A stretch of 64,000 nt of DNA from Chthonomonadales bacterium (GCA_027459625.1 DAIDHP010000013.1:1-64000), one strand, 5' to 3'. Positions 31,093 through 41,568 are shown, counted from the stretch's first letter. The notes: generated by a model not told the origin, from the sequence alone. A program made the numbers and translations.

Positions 31093-33801
31093 GTGTCATC
31101 CATGAGCGAAAAGAACATGAATCGAAGGGACTTCATACGGTACGGAGGACTGGGAGCGGTTCAACTTGGTCTGGTCGGATATCCACCTATTTTTCGGTTA
31201 TCTACACTGGCACTCCAATCAAACGGGGGTTTGGGCGATAAGCCAAACCCGCTCACGGTTCGTGTGTTCACCCTGAACGACACCCCTCGGTTGTTGGTGA
31301 ACAAAACGCCTGTGAGAGCGAGGATGTTTTTCGGAGGGCCCGCTTCCTCGCCTATCCATGCATTGCCCGAAGGAGAAAAGAGAAACTTTGAGTTCGTTGC
31401 TCAGAGCGGTGCAAACGGGGATGGCACGATGCATTTCCGATTCGGACACATTCCAGGTGACATCTTTATCGACAATATTCGAGTGGAGGACGCGACAACG
31501 GGTGAAGTGATCCTTCATTCGAATTTCGAAAAAGGCGCACAGTCATTCACGAATGATTGGACAACCTGGCCTCCGGGCAAGCTAAACACGGTGGGAAATG
31601 TGGAGGTCGAACCAGGCGCGGGGGAAGACGGATCGGCGGGTCTGCATGTCACCTTGAAATCCCCTCCCGATGGCGATTGGCCCGATTGGCATATCTACCA
31701 TATTCCAAATCTCACCATCATAAAGGGGCGTACATACAAGGTGAGCTTCTGGATCAAAGCGCAACCCGCGCGTGATGTGACTGTCGCATTCTATCGGCCA
31801 GGAACGCAATTTACTTACCTTGGCGGACCTCCCGGACCATTCGAACGGGAAATCCGGTTGGCGATGGCGGCGAAAGTGAATTTCATCAGTTTCCCGATAC
31901 CGAATCCATGGTTTCCGCCATCGGAAAAGGAGGATTGGAGCGCGGTTGATTCCATCTGCCAAATGATATTACGCACCAATCCAAACGCTCTGCTGATCCC
32001 TAGAATAGGCTGCGATCCTCCACAGTGGTGGCTGGAGGCTCATCCCGATGATGTGATGACATGGGAGGACGGTTCCAAAGGGAATGTCGCCGTGGTGGCG
32101 TCTCCTACGTACCGTCAAGACGCGTCGGAACAGCTTGGCAAACTCATTAGGCACCTTGAGGACACATTCGAAGACCATATGGCGGGGTATCATCCCGCAG
32201 GGCAAAATACGGGCGAGTGGTTTTACGAGAACACCTGGGACGCTCTGTTAAACGGTTATTCACCGGGCGAAGCCAAGGCATGGAGGCTCTGGTTAAAGGC
32301 GAAATACCGCGATGATAAAACGCTTCAAACTGCTTGGTGTTCCCCAAACGTCACACTGAGTTCCGTAACCGTCCCCTCGCCGTCAGAGAGACGGGCAACC
32401 CCTAACGGTGTCCTTCTCAACCCCCGCTTCCAGCGTTCTCTGATAGATTTCGCCGAGTTCCAGCAGGATGCGATGGCGGACTTGGTCTGCGATCTGGCCC
32501 ATGCGGTTCAAACGGCCACACATGGGCGGAAACTTGCATTGTTCTTCTACGGTTATGTCTTCGAATTCGGGGCTGTCAGGCTCGGTCCCGCCACCAGCGG
32601 GCATTACGCGCTCGGACGCGTGCTTGATTGCAAGGATGTGGATATCCTATGCTCCCCAATCTCCTATTTCGATCGAGGCGTTAGCGGGAGCGCTCCTGCG
32701 ATGACCGCTGCGGAAAGTGTCGGACTCGCGGGAAAGATGTATCTTATGGAGGACGACACACGCACCTACATCGCCACCGGCTCCTTGGCGGAGCCCTTGC
32801 GCGAATCCGGCGCAAACAACCTTATGGAAACCCGCGAAATCCTTTCACGTAACGTCGCTCAGGAGGCGACAAGGAATTTCGCCACTTGGTGGATGGACCT
32901 GGGGATGACAGGCTGGTTTAACGACCCTCGCATTTGGGATGTTATGAAACAGATCGCGAAGATGGATCAGTACTTCCTCCGTCATCCCTCCCCCTTTCAC
33001 CCCGAAGTGGCGGCGATATTGGATGAAAATTCCATGCTCGCCACCTCCATAAACGGATATCTGGTCACCCTGCCAGGGATATATCAGGTACGCGACCCGT
33101 TGGCGCGCATGGGAGCCCCCTATGGTCAATACCTGATGGAAGATGTGCTAAGAGGACGAATCAAAGCGAAACTATTGATCTTCCTCAACGCATGGCTTAT
33201 ATCCACTACTCAGCGCAAAGAGATACTGAAGCATACACAAGGAGCGACGTGCATGTGGTGTTACGCTCCAGGATGCTATGATGAGCACGGCGCCAATCCA
33301 GAGGCTATGAAGCGACTAACCGGATTCTCCTTGCAGCCGGTCAAGCCCGAAAACGCCTACGCCACCCCCACTGCGATTGGCGAACGCCTCGGCTTAAAAA
33401 CACCGCTCGGGGTGAACTACCCGATAGAGCCGCTATTCGCCGCAATCGACGCGAAACCGGAGGAGATTCTCGCCACCTATCCCGACGGATCCGCCGCCGC
33501 TGCGATGCGCCGCACCTCTCGTGGATTGTCGCTTTTCCTAAGCCCTCCCGGTTTAACGGTTGATCTGCTTCGTATGATAGCCGCAAAGACGAAAGTGCAT
33601 TTGTACGCCGATAACGAATGCATCGTTTACGCCAATGGTCCTTTCATCGCCCTCCACGCCACGAAATCCGGGGAGGTAAGTGTGAATACGGAAAACAAGG
33701 AGGAAATACGGGATGTAGTCTCCGGATTGAAACTTGGCAAAGGACCGATACTGAGAATCCCGATGACGCAAGGGGAGACGAAACTACTCAAAATCCAATA
33801 G
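31093..33801 (+). CDS. Tat-exported glycoside hydrolase-like protein (beta-galactosidase-like)
   Basis: MNRRDFIRYGGLGAVQLGLVGY Tat signal; carbohydrate-binding-like N-terminus (DIFIDNIRVEDATTGEVILHSNFEKG); TIM-barrel-like catalytic region. Confidence 0.65.
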   Translation: MSSMSEKNMNRRDFIRYGGLGAVQLGLVGYPPIFRLSTLALQSNGGLGDKPNPLTVRVFTLNDTPRLLVNKTPVRARMFFGGPASSPIHALPEGEKRNFEFVAQSGANGDGTMHFRFGHIPGDIFIDNIRVEDATTGEVILHSNFEKGAQSFTNDWTTWPPGKLNTVGNVEVEPGAGEDGSAGLHVTLKSPPDGDWPDWHIYHIPNLTIIKGRTYKVSFWIKAQPARDVTVAFYRPGTQFTYLGGPPGPFEREIRLAMAAKVNFISFPIPNPWFPPSEKEDWSAVDSICQMILRTNPNALLIPRIGCDPPQWWLEAHPDDVMTWEDGSKGNVAVVASPTYRQDASEQLGKLIRHLEDTFEDHMAGYHPAGQNTGEWFYENTWDALLNGYSPGEAKAWRLWLKAKYRDDKTLQTAWCSPNVTLSSVTVPSPSERRATPNGVLLNPRFQRSLIDFAEFQQDAMADLVCDLAHAVQTATHGRKLALFFYGYVFEFGAVRLGPATSGHYALGRVLDCKDVDILCSPISYFDRGVSGSAPAMTAAESVGLAGKMYLMEDDTRTYIATGSLAEPLRESGANNLMETREILSRNVAQEATRNFATWWMDLGMTGWFNDPRIWDVMKQIAKMDQYFLRHPSPFHPEVAAILDENSMLATSINGYLVTLPGIYQVRDPLARMGAPYGQYLMEDVLRGRIKAKLLIFLNAWLISTTQRKEILKHTQGATCMWCYAPGCYDEHGANPEAMKRLTGFSLQPVKPENAYATPTAIGERLGLKTPLGVNYPIEPLFAAIDAKPEEILATYPDGSAAAAMRRTSRGLSLFLSPPGLTVDLLRMIAAKTKVHLYADNECIVYANGPFIALHATKSGEVSVNTENKEEIRDVVSGLKLGKGPILRIPMTQGETKLLKIQ

Positions 33802-34134
33802 GACGTTATTCCCTGAGATGTCTTCCGTAGTGGATCCATACGGGTTAGCCTCTTTCGGTCGCAACATTGTCTGTATCTCTTGTAATTCAGGCGCTTCAAA
33901 ACAAAGGGAAACGATACAAGCCCTCTTACGGGATCTGCAATTTCGTCATGTTAAAATTATTTTCATCCCCGGCATTGAGAGGCATGCGTTCTCGCAATGA
34001 AATCTAGTAAACTCATAGCCTATAGGATTTGCAAATAGGTCATCCGTTTTTGAATGTCCCGGTCGCGGAATAACGCAACTATCTGACCCTGTACGATCTT
34101 TCATGATTCGCATCCTTACAAGGGTGGAAAGGGA

Positions 34135-37100
34135 ATGGATATGACACGTCGCACTCTTCTTTACGGGCTCATCACCGCAATTCTTTTGTGGCCGCAACTT
34201 TCTTCCGCAGCGCCAAACAACCTTATTGGATGGTACCAGTTCACCCAAGGGCGGTCCATAAGAAAAGACCTCAGCGGCAAAGGGAATGACGCTCACACGA
34301 TTGGCGAAAAACCGCCGATTTTGAACCAAAACGGTCTGGTTTTCACCGGAAACGGTGGTCTTGAAATCCCCTCGTCTCCCGATCTCGTCGCTCGAAACGG
34401 TTTCACAGTGGAGATGTGGGTGGAGTTCAGCGATGTCAGTAACGTTTGCGACCTAATCTCCAAGGACGGAGCCTATTTCATTCGTATCGATCCTCCCAGC
34501 GAGGGCGGAAAGTTATCTTTTTTCGTGATCGCAGGGAACACCCTGGAGCCAAGGATATCCGGTCCGGTTCCGAAAACGGGTCATCTCTATCACATCATCG
34601 CCGTATGGAATCAAACTCGCGCCGATCTTTGGGTGGATGATCATCTCTACAGCCAGGATCGCCTCGGACCTCTTTCCTATGAAAACAGTCCCATTCTGAT
34701 CGGATCGTTCTACAAATGGGCGCCAGGCGACTTAAAAGGCGTTATTAAAAAGGTTCGGATATATGATGCGGCATTCGGGCGAGGCGAGGTGATGGCGCAT
34801 ATTTACGGCATCGACACCTCTTCCGCGCACCATGTCACCTCGCGAAAGAGTTTTCAATTCTCCTCCGGTTTGGAAGGGTGGAGAGGGCGTAACATCGATT
34901 CGCGGAACTCCACCCCTCAAGGATTGGAGTTCCGATGTCGAGGCGAGAGTTCGGCGATTATCAGTCCCCTCCTGAATATCCCCACAATACCAAACCGTTA
35001 CGCCTCCATTCGAATGGCGATGAACAAAGGGGAAACGGCTCGGCTTCTTTGCGTCACCACCCATGGAGCTTTTCTCGTTCCGTTCGACATTCAACCGGAC
35101 GGATTGATGCATTCCTACATTCTTGATCTTGCGGATTATATTCGCTGGGGCGGGAATTTGCTCGCAGCAGCCCTTCAGCCGTGCGATGCGCTTTCGAAAG
35201 TTCGCTTGGCATTTATTCGCTTCTCCCCTTCTCCGGACGCACCTGCGGATCTATTTGTGAAGGAAGCCTATTTGCAACCTCCTTTGTCGCGAGCGGGACG
35301 CAATTGCCCCGTGCTGATCAAACTGGTAAACCGAGGAAAAATCTGCGAAGATGCCAAGGCGACGCTGAAACTTCCGGTCGGGATATCCTTTTCCGCCTCG
35401 CCTCAGAGGATATCGATCCCTTCAGTGCCGTATAACAAGAGCGTCACTCTCTTATGGAATGTGAAAGCTGTCAAGGCGATGCGCGCTCATTTACGCTTAA
35501 TCGTCATGGATCGATCGCGCACGCTTCTGAACATGCTCATTCCCGTTTCCTTCGCACCGCCATTTCGCCAATACAAAGCCAAATATGTGCCGCCCCCGAT
35601 GGTGGCAAAAAGCGACTTGATGGTGGGAGCCATGATGTGTCCGCTTTGGACGCAGGGAACTCGACAGGGGGGTTGGCAGGAGATTCAGCCATACCCCAAT
35701 CGCGAACCGCTTCTGGGATGGTACGACGAAAATAGCCCGGCGGCTACGGATTGGCAGATCAAATGGTGTTTGGAGCATGGCATCTCCTATTTTGTCTATT
35801 GCTGGTATCGAGTCGGTGTGAACGGTCCGGTAAGGCAGGCGCTTGGGGAGGCGCTTCATCAGGGTCTCTTTAAAAGCCGATTTGGCACCATGTTTAAGTT
35901 CGCCATCATGTGGGAAAATGCTAATGGCGCGGATGTTTCCTCGCGGCAAGACTTAATGAACAACCTCTTGCCATTCTGGATTAAAAACTACTTCAACCGG
36001 TCGAACTATCTCAAGGTGGACGGAAAACCCCTGTTGTTCATTTACGATCCGCCGAAGCTGGTGCAAGACTTGGGCGGAACACTACTGGCTCGTCAGGCGA
36101 TTGAGGAGATGAGGAGGGCGTGCCGCAACGCCGGATTCGCCGGCTTGACCGTCCTCGGAGAGTATCGCGGCACGGATAAAACCTCCTTTCGTCAAATGAA
36201 GGATATGGGCATGGACTACTCTTTTGCTTACTGCTGGCCCATATCCGGGGAACCCGCTCCCGCCAAAGCGGTTGCAGAGCAGGTTCGGATTTGGAAGGAT
36301 CGCCGAGATATGAATATCCTTCCCTCGCTTGTCACCGTGTCGATGGGATGGAACCCAAGCCCATGGTATCCCACCCGAAACCGTTGGCGGCTCACCCCCT
36401 CCTACTTCAAAACCCTCTGTGAAGACGCCAAACAATTCATTGGTAACTCCAAGTCACCCGGTTTGCAAAATCGCATGGTGCTCATTGACAATTGGAATGA
36501 GTTCGGCGAAGGTCACTACATCGAGCCGACACGCCAATACGGCTTCGGTTATTTGGACGCCATTCGAAGCGTATTCACGCACACCAAATCCGCACCGGAC
36601 GATATCATTCCACAGGATGTGGGTCTGGGTCCCTATGATCACCTTTACAAGAAGTATCTGCAAATGCAAGCCCTGTGCTCCAAACGCGTTACAGCCCCGG
36701 GAGGAACCGCGCCCGGACTGATAGGCTGGTGGACCTTTGAAAAGGCGGGAAACTTTCCTATTTCTTACGATTATAGCGGACACGGTCATGGAGGGCAAAT
36801 CATTAACGCGGACATCGTGCAAGGCGAACATGGAAACGCGCTCGTATGTGACGGGGGATGCGTATCCGTTCCCGCCAATCGCAACCTGTGCCCCGCCACG
36901 GCAATCACCGTGGAGGCGTGGATAAAGGTGGAGACTCCCAATCAACAAGACCGATGGTTTCTCAATTGTGTGGGGGGAAACGGTGAAAACGGATATCGAA
37001 TGGGTGTTTCCGGAGGGAAACTTTGCTTTGAAATCCCGAAGTCCGCTTGGAGCCATAGTCTCTCCTCTCCTACGCCGTTGCCGCTCAACAAATGGATATT

Positions 37101-37323
37101 CGTCGCTGGTACCTACGACGGAACAACCATTCGGCTATACGAGAACGGACGAGAGTGCACGCAACTCTATCGGGGCGGGAGAATAGGGATCACCAATCAA
37201 TCGCTTTGCCTGGGCAGCTACGCAGTGGGACATCCCGCACATTTCATCGGACTCATATCCGATGTGAGAATTTATTCCATATGCCTAACACCAACCCAAA
37301 TTGCATCTGACGAATCACGTTGA
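34135..37323 (+). CDS. Secreted protein with N- and C-terminal LamG-like domains and central GH99-like domain
   Basis: LamG-like FTGNGGLEIPSSPDLVARNGFTVEMWVEF and LVCDGGCVSVPANRNLCPATAITVEAWIKVE; GH99/WbsX-like DWQIKWCLEHGISYFVYCWYR...LIDNWNEFGEGHYIEP. Confidence 0.8.
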   Translation: MDMTRRTLLYGLITAILLWPQLSSAAPNNLIGWYQFTQGRSIRKDLSGKGNDAHTIGEKPPILNQNGLVFTGNGGLEIPSSPDLVARNGFTVEMWVEFSDVSNVCDLISKDGAYFIRIDPPSEGGKLSFFVIAGNTLEPRISGPVPKTGHLYHIIAVWNQTRADLWVDDHLYSQDRLGPLSYENSPILIGSFYKWAPGDLKGVIKKVRIYDAAFGRGEVMAHIYGIDTSSAHHVTSRKSFQFSSGLEGWRGRNIDSRNSTPQGLEFRCRGESSAIISPLLNIPTIPNRYASIRMAMNKGETARLLCVTTHGAFLVPFDIQPDGLMHSYILDLADYIRWGGNLLAAALQPCDALSKVRLAFIRFSPSPDAPADLFVKEAYLQPPLSRAGRNCPVLIKLVNRGKICEDAKATLKLPVGISFSASPQRISIPSVPYNKSVTLLWNVKAVKAMRAHLRLIVMDRSRTLLNMLIPVSFAPPFRQYKAKYVPPPMVAKSDLMVGAMMCPLWTQGTRQGGWQEIQPYPNREPLLGWYDENSPAATDWQIKWCLEHGISYFVYCWYRVGVNGPVRQALGEALHQGLFKSRFGTMFKFAIMWENANGADVSSRQDLMNNLLPFWIKNYFNRSNYLKVDGKPLLFIYDPPKLVQDLGGTLLARQAIEEMRRACRNAGFAGLTVLGEYRGTDKTSFRQMKDMGMDYSFAYCWPISGEPAPAKAVAEQVRIWKDRRDMNILPSLVTVSMGWNPSPWYPTRNRWRLTPSYFKTLCEDAKQFIGNSKSPGLQNRMVLIDNWNEFGEGHYIEPTRQYGFGYLDAIRSVFTHTKSAPDDIIPQDVGLGPYDHLYKKYLQMQALCSKRVTAPGGTAPGLIGWWTFEKAGNFPISYDYSGHGHGGQIINADIVQGEHGNALVCDGGCVSVPANRNLCPATAITVEAWIKVETPNQQDRWFLNCVGGNGENGYRMGVSGGKLCFEIPKSAWSHSLSSPTPLPLNKWIFVAGTYDGTTIRLYENGRECTQLYRGGRIGITNQSLCLGSYAVGHPAHFIGLISDVRIYSICLTPTQIASDESR

Positions 37324-37384
37324 AACGCATTCAAAATGATATCCATGCGGCGATTAACCTGAATCACTCTAAAGGAACAGATGA

Positions 37385-38653
37385 ATGGAACAACCCAACA
37401 CCATTTGCCGTCGTACATTTATCATCTCAGCATTGATGGGAGTCATTTCGGCAATGACGGAAAGAGGTTCCCAAGGATCAATGAACGCATCCTCACAGAG
37501 AAAACCGTTGCGCTTTAAGCAGGATCGTTTCTGCATTAGCTTTTGGGTTGATCCTCCTGCGGATGCGGATATGGATGCCCATTACGCTCAGATTGCAAAC
37601 GCCAATTTCACGGTGGTGATGGGTGGATTCGGTGCGAATACTCCTGAAACCGATAAACGACAGCTTGACCTTTGCCAAAAGTACGGGATGAAAGCTCTGG
37701 TTTACCTCAAAGGATACGAAGACGGGGCGGTTCGGGGAGCGTCGCAAATGGTTGAAATCACGCAAGCGGATCAATTTCCCGACCATCCCGCATGCTGGGG
37801 ATACATGCTCCATGATGAACCCGACGCATCCCTTTTCCCCGCCTTGCAATATATGGTGGATCATCTGCGCTCCAAAAGACCGGGAAAGCTTGGATTCATC
37901 AACCTCTTTCCAACCTATGCATCGACAACTCAGTTAGGAGTGCAAACCTACGAGGAATACGTAAGGAGTTATATTAACGAGGTCAATCCGGATGTGCTTT
38001 GCATGGACAACTATCCCTTTATGCAGCCAAATCACGACACCCGGGATGACTATTGCAATAACTTGTCCGTTTTACGGAAATACGCGTTAGCTCAGGATAT
38101 TCCGTTCTGGAATTTTTTCAACACCATGCCTTTTGATAGCCACACAGATCCTACCGAGGCTCAAGTGCTGTGGCAGGTTCAAACCTCCCTGGCGTACGGT
38201 GCGAAAGGGGTGCTATATTTCTGTTATTGGAACAATGCGGGAGGGGCCATTATCGATCCCAAAGGACAGCCCACCCAGCACTACGACCAAGCGAAACGTA
38301 TTAACGCGAAGTTGCAAAAATGGGGACCGGTCTTGATGCGATTAAAAAGCCAAGCGGTTCATAGGGTTTCGAGCCATCCGAACTCAGCGGAATTACCTGC
38401 GGATATCCCCTTCCAAATATCATCCGGGGATTTCTTAATTGGCATCTACAAGCACACCGATGGGAGAACCGCGGCGCTAATAAACAACTACAGCTTTTCC
38501 GATGCGGCGAATCCAACCGTGCTGTTTAAGGATGGACGCAAGAAAATCGTCGAGATAGACCCCGAAACGGGAGACGAGGTTATTGTGCCAAATCAAGCAG
38601 AGGTGCAACTGCGGATAGACGCCGGGGATGGGCAACTCTTCCTCATCGGGTGA
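37385..38653 (+). CDS. Secreted TIM-barrel glycoside hydrolase-like protein
   Basis: RRTFIISALMGVISAM signal; HPACWGYMLHDEPDASLFPALQYMVDHLRSKRPGKLGFINLFP; C-terminal beta domain. Confidence 0.6.
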   Translation: MEQPNTICRRTFIISALMGVISAMTERGSQGSMNASSQRKPLRFKQDRFCISFWVDPPADADMDAHYAQIANANFTVVMGGFGANTPETDKRQLDLCQKYGMKALVYLKGYEDGAVRGASQMVEITQADQFPDHPACWGYMLHDEPDASLFPALQYMVDHLRSKRPGKLGFINLFPTYASTTQLGVQTYEEYVRSYINEVNPDVLCMDNYPFMQPNHDTRDDYCNNLSVLRKYALAQDIPFWNFFNTMPFDSHTDPTEAQVLWQVQTSLAYGAKGVLYFCYWNNAGGAIIDPKGQPTQHYDQAKRINAKLQKWGPVLMRLKSQAVHRVSSHPNSAELPADIPFQISSGDFLIGIYKHTDGRTAALINNYSFSDAANPTVLFKDGRKKIVEIDPETGDEVIVPNQAEVQLRIDAGDGQLFLIG

Positions 38654-38769
38654 GCGAACAAATGATAACTTTGTTGAAGCATATCGGTTTCTGGCGGATT
38701 CGCCACTCTGCCCGCTCAACGCCGAAGAGGATACGAAATCTTCTGTTAGTGAAGTGTGATAATATTACC

Positions 38770-38798
38770 TTGACATTTTAATGTTTTTGTCATACAAT
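38770..38798 (+). promoter_or_regulatory. Sigma70-type promoter TTGACA-N17-TACAAT
   Basis: -35 at 38770-38775, -10 at 38793-38798, upstream of the prepilin gene at 39126. Confidence 0.55.
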
Positions 38799-38931
38799 CA
38801 TGTATCACATAAGTCAAATTATCGTTTGAAGATGGTCACTGCGATTTCCACAGAGGCGATGAAGGGTGCTTCCTCAATCGAAAAGAGTGAAATGTGGAAG
38901 CGAGGTTCAATTACTTACGCTGCTAATATTT

Positions 38932-39030
38932 AATGAGAGGTAATTGCAAAAATCAAAAATGGAGGCAGATATCGCTCGTTTTCCATCGAAGACAATTCGG
39001 AAAATCAAATCCCGCAATTACCCGCAATAT
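38932..39030. repeat. Palindromic intergenic repeat, copy B
   Basis: Left AATGAGAGGTAATTGCAAAAATC; right CCCGCAATTACCCGCAATAT; internal GAGGCAGATATCGCTCGTTTTCCATCGAAG matches inverted copy A (GAGGCTAATATCGCTCATTTCATGCTCGGCGAA). Confidence 0.7.
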
Positions 39031-39125
39031 GGCAAGGAGGTGATAAAGGTATTTTGAAGTGTTTTCCCGTTGGATCGTAATATTTATTAGATTTTCTATC
39101 TTTTAATGAGAGAAAGGAACGAATT

Positions 39126-39959
39126 ATGGATCGCAGAACATACACTCGTAAGGCGTTTACATTAATCGAATTGCTTGTGGTCATAGCTATTATCGCGATA
39201 CTCGCCGCGATTCTGTTCCCCGTTTTCGCCCAGGCTCGTGAGAAAGCTCGCGCAATTAGTTGTCTTTCAAATGAAAATCAGCTCGGTCTTGGCATTCGAA
39301 TGTACTGTCAGGATTACGACGAGAGAAATATTCTCGGTTGGAACTGTTGCTACGTGAACAAATACGGGGAGGGTCCGGGGCGTGCATGGTGGCAATTCGA
39401 AGTCTACCCCTATGTGAAATCCACGGGCATCTTCGCATGTCCTGACGTGTCCAACCCGGTATTCGTGGGTCAAACTGAATCGGACGCTCAGGCGGGCAAC
39501 CCTTTCCCGCCAACCGATAGTTCCTACAGATACGAAAGCGGCATCGCACTGAACTGGTTCATGCCGGCGGGAGGGACGCCTGCAGGGAATGCAGAGGGAA
39601 CATATCCCTCGGACGCCGGATGGTGGGGAAGAGGTCAACCAGGCTCCAACGAAGGCTTGTCGGACGCGGACGTGCAAGCCCCATCGGAACGCATCATCCT
39701 ATTGGAAACAAATAATGCGGTCGTTGGAGGTCCATCACCAGAATTGGCCACTGTGGGAGTGTGCGGTTTGACGATGCAGGGGTGGGTTAATGGCAACTGC
39801 GGCTCCTATTTCGGATACGCTCGCCATAACGGCACGATGAACGTGAGTTTCTACGATGGTCACTCACACGCTTACCATATGAACGCCATTCCCGAGATCG
39901 ATTTTGATCTCAAGGCTCCGGACATTACGATGTCACCGGGGCAAAAATGGGGCGAGTAA
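39126..39959 (+). CDS. Prepilin-like protein, DUF1559/H-X9-DG family
   Basis: [60 protein letters not shown]-terminal [13 protein letters not shown]. Confidence 0.93.
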   Translation: MDRRTYTRKAFTLIELLVVIAIIAILAAILFPVFAQAREKARAISCLSNENQLGLGIRMYCQDYDERNILGWNCCYVNKYGEGPGRAWWQFEVYPYVKSTGIFACPDVSNPVFVGQTESDAQAGNPFPPTDSSYRYESGIALNWFMPAGGTPAGNAEGTYPSDAGWWGRGQPGSNEGLSDADVQAPSERIILLETNNAVVGGPSPELATVGVCGLTMQGWVNGNCGSYFGYARHNGTMNVSFYDGHSHAYHMNAIPEIDFDLKAPDITMSPGQKWGE

Positions 39960-40073
39960 ACAACAGCAACATCATAGAACCAAAGTCGGCTAAGATGGGA
40001 TGTCGATAGCGGGGTGTTCTTCAATCGTAAGATCACCCCGCTCCGTCCACGAAAAAATAGGAGATAAAGGATT

Positions 40074-40340
40074 ATGAAAAAGGAGATATCGCCGCTTACC
40101 ATGGTAATAAGTGTGTTGATAGTAGTGATCTTGATCGTTGGCATCTATTTCTTAGTTGGAACGCATAATAGTGGCGGGGCGAATGCAGGGAATGGCAGCC
40201 GAACCGAAGGGATGCAAGCTCTGCAAAAACTTAACACCCAAGGTGCCGGGTCGGCAACCTCTGCCACATCTCCGGGATTGAATGCAATGAAAAATCTGGC
40301 GCCCGGCGGTTACGGCGGAGCCACAACGGTAGGGAAATAA
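40074..40340 (+). CDS. Small single-pass membrane protein, hypothetical
   Basis: MKKEISPLTMVISVLIVVILIVGIYFLVGTHNSGG, 88 aa, with preceding GGAGATAAAGG RBS. Confidence 0.65.
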   Translation: MKKEISPLTMVISVLIVVILIVGIYFLVGTHNSGGANAGNGSRTEGMQALQKLNTQGAGSATSATSPGLNAMKNLAPGGYGGATTVGK

Positions 40341-40347
40341 AAACGAC

Positions 40348-40527
40348 ATGGCGAATAAAAGCATACATCCCGCAGTCGTGGTTATCATCGTTGTCATCGT
40401 GTTGGCGGCTATCTGGTTCGTCTACACGCATGTCATGACCGGTCAAACCACCGGGTTGGTCGGCTCGCCGGGAGGAGGCTCTCACGGAGCCTCGCAACCC
40501 GTGAAACCGGCTCATCCAAAAAAGTGA
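40348..40527 (+). CDS. Small single-pass membrane protein, 59 aa; not in the ORF track
   Basis: ATG at 40348: MANKSIHPAVVVIIVVIVLAAIWFVYTHVMTGQTTGLVGSPGGGSHGASQPVKPAHPKK*; 7 nt after the preceding stop and followed by a strong terminator. Confidence 0.65.
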   Translation: MANKSIHPAVVVIIVVIVLAAIWFVYTHVMTGQTTGLVGSPGGGSHGASQPVKPAHPKK

Positions 40528-40552
40528 TTCGTATTTGCGTGCACTCCATGTG

Positions 40553-40591
40553 ATACGCCGCCGAGCATTCCTCGCTTGGCGGCGTATTTTC
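40553..40591 (+). terminator. Rho-independent terminator
   Basis: ATACGCCGCCGAGC-attcct-CGCTTGGCGGCGTATTTT; long GC stem with a short T-run. Confidence 0.85.
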
Positions 40592-40644
40592 ACGGCAATT
40601 CCATAAAGAACAATAAAAACATATTGATGCGGGATGATTCATCG

Positions 40645-41568
40645 TCACATGGTATGCAAGGTGAAATGTTGATTGTGAGCATACATCTCCGAACGACGCA
40701 GTTTAAGCGCATGCAAAATGGCGTCGGGAGCGGGGTTGTTCTCAATCACATGCCCTAATAACACATTCGGCTTTGTGGATCCATGGAAATCCGAACCGCC
40801 AGTCACCAATAAGCCAACTTTAAACGCTTTAGCGAGATATCCATCAATCTGCTGCAAAGAATACTGACTATAATAACACTCCATCCCATCCAATCCGAGG
40901 CTTTTAAATCGAATCAACGCGGTTACAAGCTCCTCATCATTTAGTTTCAGAGTGGAGGGATGCGCCAGAACCGCCACCCCCTTGGATTCATGGATCAGTC
41001 GTATCCCCTCCTCCAAGGTGATTTTATCCTTCGGCACGTATGCCTTGCCATTCTCCCCTAGATAGAGGTCAAAAGCTTGCTGCACGGATTCCACCGCCCT
41101 TTTTCGTTCCAGCGCCTTCGCCATATGGGGGCGTCCCAACTGACCTCCGCCGGATTCCGCCAAAACCTCCTCCATCGATAAATCCACACCGCACGCCCGC
41201 AACTTCTCCAGCATTCGTGCGTTGCGCATGGCTCGATTCTCCTTCAGGCGTGTGAGGCGCCGTTCCAAACCCGGAATTTTCCAGTTGATGTAATAACCCA
41301 GCATGTGAAACCTTCCATGCGAATAATCTATGGAAAGTTCTATACCGGGAATCATCTCGATATTCATCTGCCTAGCGGCTTCCGCAGCCTCCTCCAATCC
41401 ATCCAACGTGTCGTGGTCGGTGATCCCCAATCCGGTAATTCCAGCCTCCGCTGCGGCGACAACCAACTCCGTTGGCGTGAGAGTGCCATCCGAGGCGGTG
41501 GTGTGCGTATGCAAATCCACAGTTAACATCTTATTCATCCCCTTTGCGGGATTAATTTGTTGATTCAA
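40645..41568 (-). CDS. PHP-domain phosphoesterase
   Basis: MLTVDLHTHTTASDGTLTPTELVVAAAEAGITGLGITDHDTLDGLEEA. Start probably at internal MNKML or MLTVDL. Confidence 0.9.
   Translation of the reverse strand: MNQQINPAKGMNKMLTVDLHTHTTASDGTLTPTELVVAAAEAGITGLGITDHDTLDGLEEAAEAARQMNIEMIPGIELSIDYSHGRFHMLGYYINWKIPGLERRLTRLKENRAMRNARMLEKLRACGVDLSMEEVLAESGGGQLGRPHMAKALERKRAVESVQQAFDLYLGENGKAYVPKDKITLEEGIRLIHESKGVAVLAHPSTLKLNDEELVTALIRFKSLGLDGMECYYSQYSLQQIDGYLAKAFKVGLLVTGGSDFHGSTKPNVLLGHVIENNPAPDAILHALKLRRSEMYAHNQHFTLHTM

Noticed and set aside
33818-34000. 60-aa plus-strand ORF between the two glycosidase-like genes
   Set aside because: No RBS support, no recognisable domain; likely a chance ORF.
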